This document shows, piece after piece, positions 58,996 to 64,000 of a stretch of DNA of 64,000 bases. The stretch is from assembly GCA_024291935.2 (NCBI GenBank), contig CM044322.1:21947405-22011404 (forward strand). Reading direction: 5' to 3'. A program made the translations under genes and the position numbers. Within the stretch, counting starts at the first letter, position 1. Each line of letters starts with the position of its first letter. Source of the stretch: Okapia johnstoni (Eukaryota > Chordata > Mammalia > Artiodactyla > Giraffidae). The notes below the pieces were generated by a model, which ran no database searches, had not been told where the DNA came from, and worked only from the letters and a program-made list of their open reading frames with translations.

Positions 58996-59314
58996 ATCTT
59001 CCCTGGTGGCTCAGAGAGTGACGAATCTGCCCACAATGCAGGAGACCCTGGTTCAATTCCTGGGTTGGGAAGATCTGCTGGAGAAGGGTTAGGCTGCCCA
59101 CTGCAGTATTCTTTGGCTTCCCTGGTATCTCAGACAGTAAAAGAATCCACCTGCACTGTGGGAGACCTGAGTTTGATCCCTGGCTTGGGAAGATCCCCTG
59201 GAGAAGGGAACATCTACCCACTCCAATGTTCTAGCCTGGAGAGTTCTATGGACAGAGGAACCTGGCAGTCTATGGCCTCGCAAAGAGTTGGACATGACTG
59301 AGCAACTTTCATAC
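58996..59314 (+). mobile_element. Bov-tA with doubled tRNA-like head
   Basis: First head 'atcttccctggtggctcaga', second head 'ggcttccctggtatctcaga' about 112 bp later, then one tail 'aaagagttggacatgactga'. Confidence 0.92.
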
Positions 59315-59444
59315 ACTAATTTTTTAAAGCTGTATTTTTCGTTTTTATTTATGAGTGACATTGATCTATTGTTTTCATGTAATGCACATATATATTTATT
59401 TTACGTATTTATATAGAAGTTTTGGTATCAGGGTTATTAGGGCT

Positions 59445-59800
59445 GTTGAAACATAGTTACAGACTGGGTAGCCTAAAAAGCAGAAAGTTATTTTCTCACA
59501 GTTTTAGAGGCTAGAAGTTCAAGATCAAGGTGTTGTCAGATTTGGGTTCTTCCCTCCTTGACTTGCTGATGGCCACCTCTTGTTGTGTCTTCACATAGTT
59601 GTGCTTTGGTCTGTGTGTTGTCTGTATCCTAATCTCATGTAAGAACACCAGTCATATTGGGTTTAGGTCCTGCATATATGACCTTACTTTACTGTAATAA
59701 CCTCTTTAATGTCCAATCTCCAAATACAGTCTTCTGAGGTACTGAGGGTCAGGATTTCAGTGTATGGATTTGGGAGAGGACACAGTCCAGCCCATCACAT
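59445..59800 (+). repeat. Ancient interspersed repeat, family not named
   Basis: 'cagactgggtagcctaaaaa', 'ctcacagttttagaggctag', 'caccagtcatattgggttta' and 'ccaatctccaaatacagtct' form a widespread mammalian repeat; the fragment at 40600-40745 is its distal part. Confidence 0.65.
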
Positions 59801-59830
59801 AGAATAATGCTGGATTTCTAAAAGGGGATG

Positions 59831-59942
59831 AGATTCTTGCCTGGAGAATCGCAGGGACCGGGGAGCCTGGTGGCTGCCGTCTATGGGGTCACACACAGTC
59901 GGACACCACTGAAGCGACTTAGCAGTAGCAGCAGCAGCAGCA
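59831..59942 (+). mobile_element. Half Bov-A2 with (AGC)n tail
   Basis: Second arm only: 'attcttgcctggagaatcgc' to 'ctgaagcgacttagcagtag', followed by cag repeats to 59942. Confidence 0.9.
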
Positions 59943-60906
59943 GTTTCCCTTACTAATCCTGCACTAATTTTCATTCAGTTCCAGATACTTTTTTTTATCC
60001 TTTCCATTGTGATTGGAAGAATGGGTTACTTAGAAGTATTTTAATTTCTAAATGAGAATTCTCTGGATATCATTCTGTTATTGACTCCTAATACAATGTA
60101 GCTTTGTTCAGAGAATAGGATTTGTATGAATTCAGTTCTTTTAAATTTATTGACTTCTTTCATTTTCCACCATAGGCTTTATCTTGGTTAATGTTCCATA
60201 TGCATTTGAAAAAAATGAGTATTCTCCTGTGTGTAGACTGGTATATTCTGTAAATGTCAAGGTTGTTGATGTGTTAAGCGCTGTACACCCATACTGATTT
60301 TCTGTATACTTGTTATGTCAGTTACTGAAAGACGTGTTAAAATCTTTAAGCATGCCAGGTATAATTGAGGATTTTACTGTTTCCTTGCAATTCTGTCAAT
60401 TTTTGTTTCATGTATTTTGAAACTTTAGTAGTAGGGCACACACATTTAGAGTTGGTAGGTTGATCCCCTTATCATTTTGAAATGTCCTTGTGTATTACTG
60501 GGAATATTCGTTGGTCTGAAATCCATTTAGTCTGTTAACATAGTCTCTCCAACTTTATTTTCTTAAATGTTTACATGATATGTGTTTTTGTCCTTCACTA
60601 CTTCTATGTCTGTTTCAAAGTAGTATTCTTGTAGATAGCTTATGGTTGAGTCTTTTTTACTTACTATGACAATTAGCCTTTTAATTGGCTTGGTTAGACT
60701 TTTTGCATTTTAACATAATTATATGCTTGGTTTTATGTATACATCTTGCTTGTTCTTTGTTTCCTATTTGTCCTTTCTATTCTTCTATTCCTTTTCTCTC
60801 TTTTTTTCCCCTTCTTTCCCTGCCTTCTTTTGGATTAATTGTGTATTTTTAAGATTTCTCTTTTGTTTCTACTGTTGACTTATTAGTAATACTTGTATGG
60901 GATATA

Positions 60907-60923
60907 GGTGTGTGTGTGTGTGT
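60907..60923. repeat. Short (GT)n
   Basis: Eight GT units followed by a G-run. Confidence 0.85.
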
Positions 60924-61095
60924 TTGGGGGGAAGTGCTTGCCCTAGGGTTTATAATACTCATTTTTAAATTTTTGCAGTCTGCCTTCAAATAATGTTATG
61001 TCACTTCATAAACAGTGTAAGAATTTTGTAATAGTTTGCCTCCATTCTGTAGGATTCACCCCAGTTACTCCCTCATGGCCAGAAGTGTAAGTTCT

Positions 61096-61320
61096 ATGTG
61101 TGTGTGTGTGCACATGCACACTCAGTTGTGTCTGACTCTTTATTATTCCATGGACTGTAGCCCACCAGGCTTCTCTGTGGAATTTTTCAGGCAAGAATAC
61201 TGGAGTGGGTTGCCATTTCCTCCTCCAGGGTATCTTCCCCACCCAGGGATTGAACCCACATCTCTTGCGTCTCCTGCATTGGCAGGCAGATTCTTTACCA
61301 CTGCACCACCTGGGAAGTCA
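61096..61320 (-). mobile_element. Bov-tA SINE with TSD
   Basis: GT-rich edge, then 'cacactcagttgtgtctgac' to 'ctgcaccacctgggaagtca'. The direct repeat taagttct is at 61088-61095 and 61321-61328. Carries an 8-9 bp duplication (tctcttgcg) in the head. Confidence 0.92.
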
Positions 61321-61359
61321 TAAGTTCTGTTTTCTTTTTCTAAAAAAAAGAAAAAAAAA

Positions 61360-61447
61360 ATTTGAAGTAAAATGCATATCGTATAAGATTCACCATTTAA
61401 AGTGTACAATTCAGTACATTTACAGTGTTGTGCAGCCATCACCACTA
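61360..61447 (-). mobile_element. L1 fragment, antisense
   Basis: 'aagtgtacaattcagtacat' and 'gttgtgcagccatcaccact' are a known antisense L1 3'-region text. Confidence 0.6.
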
Positions 61448-61556
61448 GTAGTTGCCCTGCAGCACGTAGGATTTTAGTTTCCTTACCAGAGATCAAACCT
61501 GCGTTCCCTGCATTGAAAGGCAGATTCTCAACCACTGGACCACCATGGAAGTCCCC
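61448..61556 (-). mobile_element. CHR-type SINE (short form)
   Basis: 'gcagcacgtaggattttagt' to 'accactggaccaccatggaa'. Confidence 0.82.
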
Positions 61557-61691
61557 AAAGCAATATTTTTTCACAAGTTACTTTAAAAACTCCAGGTGGA
61601 AATATAAGGAGCACATCTTCTACATGGCTATAAGGAACACGTCTTCCACATGGCTGGGTGTTTCTTTATCCCGATGATGGGACTGACAGTA

Positions 61692-62015
61692 TCAGGTCTT
61701 CTATGGTGGCTCAGCTGGTATAGAATCCGCCTGCGATGCCGGAGATGTGGGTTCAATCCCTGGGTTGGGAAGATCTGCAGGAGAAGGGATAGGCTACTCA
61801 CTTCAGTATTCTTGGGCTTCCCTTGTGGCTCAGCTGGTAAAGAATCCACCTGCATTATGGGAGATGTGGATTCAATCCCTGGGTTGGGAAGAGCCCCTGG
61901 AGAAGGGAAAGGCTACCCACTCCAGTATTCTGGCCTGGAGAATTCCATGGACTATATATATAGTCCATGGGGTTGCAAAGAGTGGGACAGGACTGAATCA
62001 TTTTCACTTTCTTTC
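61692..62015 (+). mobile_element. Bov-tA with doubled tRNA-like head
   Basis: Heads at 61699 ('ggtcttctatggtggctcag') and 61815 ('gggcttcccttgtggctcag'), one tail from 61930 with an inserted tatatata, end 'gagtgggacaggactgaatc'. Confidence 0.93.
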
Positions 62016-62335
62016 ATTGTCTAATGAAACATATTAGGTATGGTATCTCCCCTGTGCATACTTTTGTAGCCCCTCCTGCATATGCATCTGTGTTTTTCTA
62101 ATGTGTGAACTTGCTGTCTTTTCTAGCTCATTGGCCTGTGATGGTTGTTTTTCTCAATTAATGACTAAAATATAAAGTTGCATCTTGTTGGTTTTGGCAT
62201 GAAACGGGTTTATTTTGCATCAATGATTTTCTGTATCAGGAATTTGAAATTTAAAAAGAAAAACACTTGAATTGGCCTATTTTTAAAATATATTGACATT
62301 CTTAAAGTAGTGCTAATGCTTGAAGGGCTATACGA

Positions 62336-62552
62336 TTAACCCTTGAACAGCACAGGAGTTGGGATGCCCAGCCTATGCCCAGTCGAAAATCCACTTTAAC
62401 TTAAGTCAACCCTTCATATCCACAGTCCCTCCACATCCGTGAATTCAACCAAATGGAGATCGTGTTGTACTGTAGTATTTATTATTGAAAAAAATCTGTG
62501 TGTAAGTGGACCCACATAATTCAAACCTGTGTTGTTCAAGGGTCAGTTGTAT
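62336..62552 (+). mobile_element. MER2/Tigger-like DNA transposon, deletion derivative
   Basis: The left end 'ttaacccttgaacagcacag' and the right end, inverse of 'tacaactgacccttgaacaa', are imperfect inverted repeats of the MER2 type. Internal 'gtcgaaaatccactttaact' and 'gtaagtggacccacataatt' also match. TA is present at both borders, as Tc1/mariner-group elements require. At about 215 bp it is an internally deleted copy. Confidence 0.8.
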
Positions 62553-62559
62553 ATTGCAA

Positions 62560-64000
62560 GCTGAGATATCCTTGAGATGCAGAAAAAGAAACGTTAGTCA
62601 CATTAAGAGCAGAGCTCTAGTGAAGATCTGTATTCCATGTAAGTGCACTGAGGTCCCTAGATCCACCTTGAATCTAACACCAGATCCTGTGAGCCCTGGT
62701 GATGCTGTTTGCTATGAGATAATTCTCTTAATTGTTCCACTTACAACTCACAAGCCTAATTGAAATTCTTTTCTAACTGTAAGCCTTTCGTGGTTAGAAC
62801 TGCTACTCTGAGTAGTGGAATCTTGGGAGTGTGTGAATAAAATAAGATCCAGGAGGAAATTGAGAGTGTATTGGGGTGATTTCCTACTGGGAGGAATCAA
62901 TACTGACACTCTTTGGCCATATTTGCTTTCCTGATCCATCTACTTTTTTTAGGAGATTGCGGTGGACGAAACACCAGAGCTTGGCTCCCTTGCTTATCTT
63001 TTCATGCCTATCACTTGTTGTGTTAATCACGGTGTCCTTTTTTCCCCAGCTACATGGTCTCATTTTAAAAACAAAAACAAAAAAACACACAAAAACTCTG
63101 CTCCTGAGACTCTACCATAGCTATTTTGAATACCTACCCTCCTCTTTTTTTTTTAAGATTTCATTGTTAAATTACATAGTGTAAAAATTTTGCCTTGTCT
63201 TTCTTTCCTTCTTTACCTTTCCTGTCCTTATTCAGAGAATCCTGTGATATAAGGCAAAGTTAAACGCGGAGATAGGAAAGGAATCTCTTTTATAAAATAC
63301 AGGATAAGTTTAATCTCTGTTAAAAGGGACATTTAAGTTTTCTAGGGCTTTGTATCATATCACATGAAGTTAGGAAGGAGTGAGATGAATGGACAGAGGC
63401 TGGAACTTAACTGCTCCCTGTGAGGATTGGCACTGGGGATCTAGTGTTATCTGTATAGGTGTTAAAAAATGATTTGAGGTTATTGTTACTCGCCTTTTCA
63501 TTTATTTCCTTGTCTTTCAGTCCTGAATCCACTTAGGGCCGATTGAGAATGAAGGGTGGCTTGGGGGTGGTCACAAAGCAGCTGGTTTAAGGGGAAGGAG
63601 GAAGCCAGGGAAGTGTCAAGTTTTGGACATTTTGAGGGGAAGGAAGAAACATTTCTGTGGCTGACTTTTGTTGGGTGTCTTTCACTCTTGAAGGATGTAT
63701 ATAAATTTCAAGATATTCAAAATAATTTTTTCCAAGATTTTCTAAATGCTGATAGTGATTTGAAATTTCATGGTCACAGTGATACATGTATTTGTTTCCT
63801 TTATCTTCTGATGCCAAGGGCACTGGACTTGGAATTAAAAGCCCTGAGATTTAACTTTGGGCAAATGAATGTTTGAGTATGTTTTTTTTTTTTCATTTAT
63901 AAATTGAGATGTAATGGTATCCCATTATAGGATTGTGAGGTTTAGATTATATAATACATGTATGAAGACATTGTAACTTATAATATCACCGAAAGGAATC
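62560..64000. other. COP1 intron 1, no element recognised
   Basis: Frames of up to 106 codons (62876-63184, 63556-63876) overlap reverse frames and resemble nothing known; the second is interesting only by length. No splice-site pair framing them stands out. Confidence 0.45.

Larger units (their letters stand above)
56860..60790 (-). mobile_element. Long L1M block, antisense to COP1, interrupted by SINEs
   Basis: Antisense L1M from its 3' region ('tatagttcagtgatcctgac') through ORF2: 'tcttgggtaaatatatagga', 'catttgttgaaaagaccatc', 'ttgatctaagtgtttatcct', 'gaatctttgagccataaaca', then further 5' text at 59943-60790 ('ctttgttcagagaataggat', 'gtccttgtgtattactggga'). Heavily decayed. Interrupted by elements at 57185-57408, 58996-59314 and 59831-59942, and by an unassigned repeat at 59445-59800. 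Confidence 0.8.

Noticed and set aside
63556..63876. 106-codon + frame in COP1 intron 1 as a nested gene
   Set aside because: No known family, no start context or polyadenylation pattern that stands out, and an opposing 78-codon frame overlaps it.

Overview
The window is nuclear DNA of a bovid ruminant (cattle, sheep, goat, buffalo or a close relative; I cannot separate these from sequence alone). The evidence is the repeat content: BovB (RTE) LINE fragments ending in the ruminant 3' tail, more than twenty Bov-tA / Bov-A2 SINEs built on it, cetartiodactyl CHR-type tRNA-derived SINEs, ruminant LINE-1 3' ends and a ruminant-type solo LTR. Nothing bacterial, plasmid-like or CRISPR-like is present.

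One protein-coding gene is recognised: COP1 (RFWD2), the RING / coiled-coil / WD40 E3 ubiquitin ligase. Its first coding exon lies at 51927-52346 on the + strand in a CpG island (about 51190-52440), and a consensus splice donor follows at 52347. Everything from 52347 to the window end is intron 1; I see no exon 2 (the RING-encoding exon). The exon carries an apparent extra G in the GGG at 52139-52141, which shifts frame between a perfect COP1 N-terminus and a perfect COP1 exon end. It is more likely an assembly error or a private allele than normal coding sequence.

Positions 1-51000 are intergenic sequence upstream of COP1 (in human the next gene on this side is PAPPA2, far away). The content is repeats of several ages: ancient MIR, MER5-type and L1M remnants; L1 ORF2 and 3'-end fragments at 2.7-3.4, 13.6-16.1, 23.2-26.9 and 48.9-49.95 kb; LTR remnants, mostly at 34.6-38.7 kb; seven BovB pieces; and SINEs inserted into all of these. 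A ferritin heavy-chain processed pseudogene on the - strand (about 28013-29028) still shows the iron-responsive element of its parent mRNA, and a Bov-tA splits it.

COP1 intron 1 (52347-64000) has about 6.6 kb of unremarkable sequence with MIR and CHR insertions. It is followed by a long antisense L1M block (about 56.9-60.8 kb) interrupted by SINEs, including three Bov-tA copies with a doubled tRNA-like head, and then by a MER2/Tigger-like DNA transposon at 62.3 kb.

I found no convincing novel system. The observations worth following are the COP1 exon 1 frameshift with its possible internal start, the COP1 5'-leader features (GGC repeat, minimal uORF, NRF1-type sites), the IRE-bearing ferritin pseudogene, and several nested insertions whose target-site duplications can be read directly.
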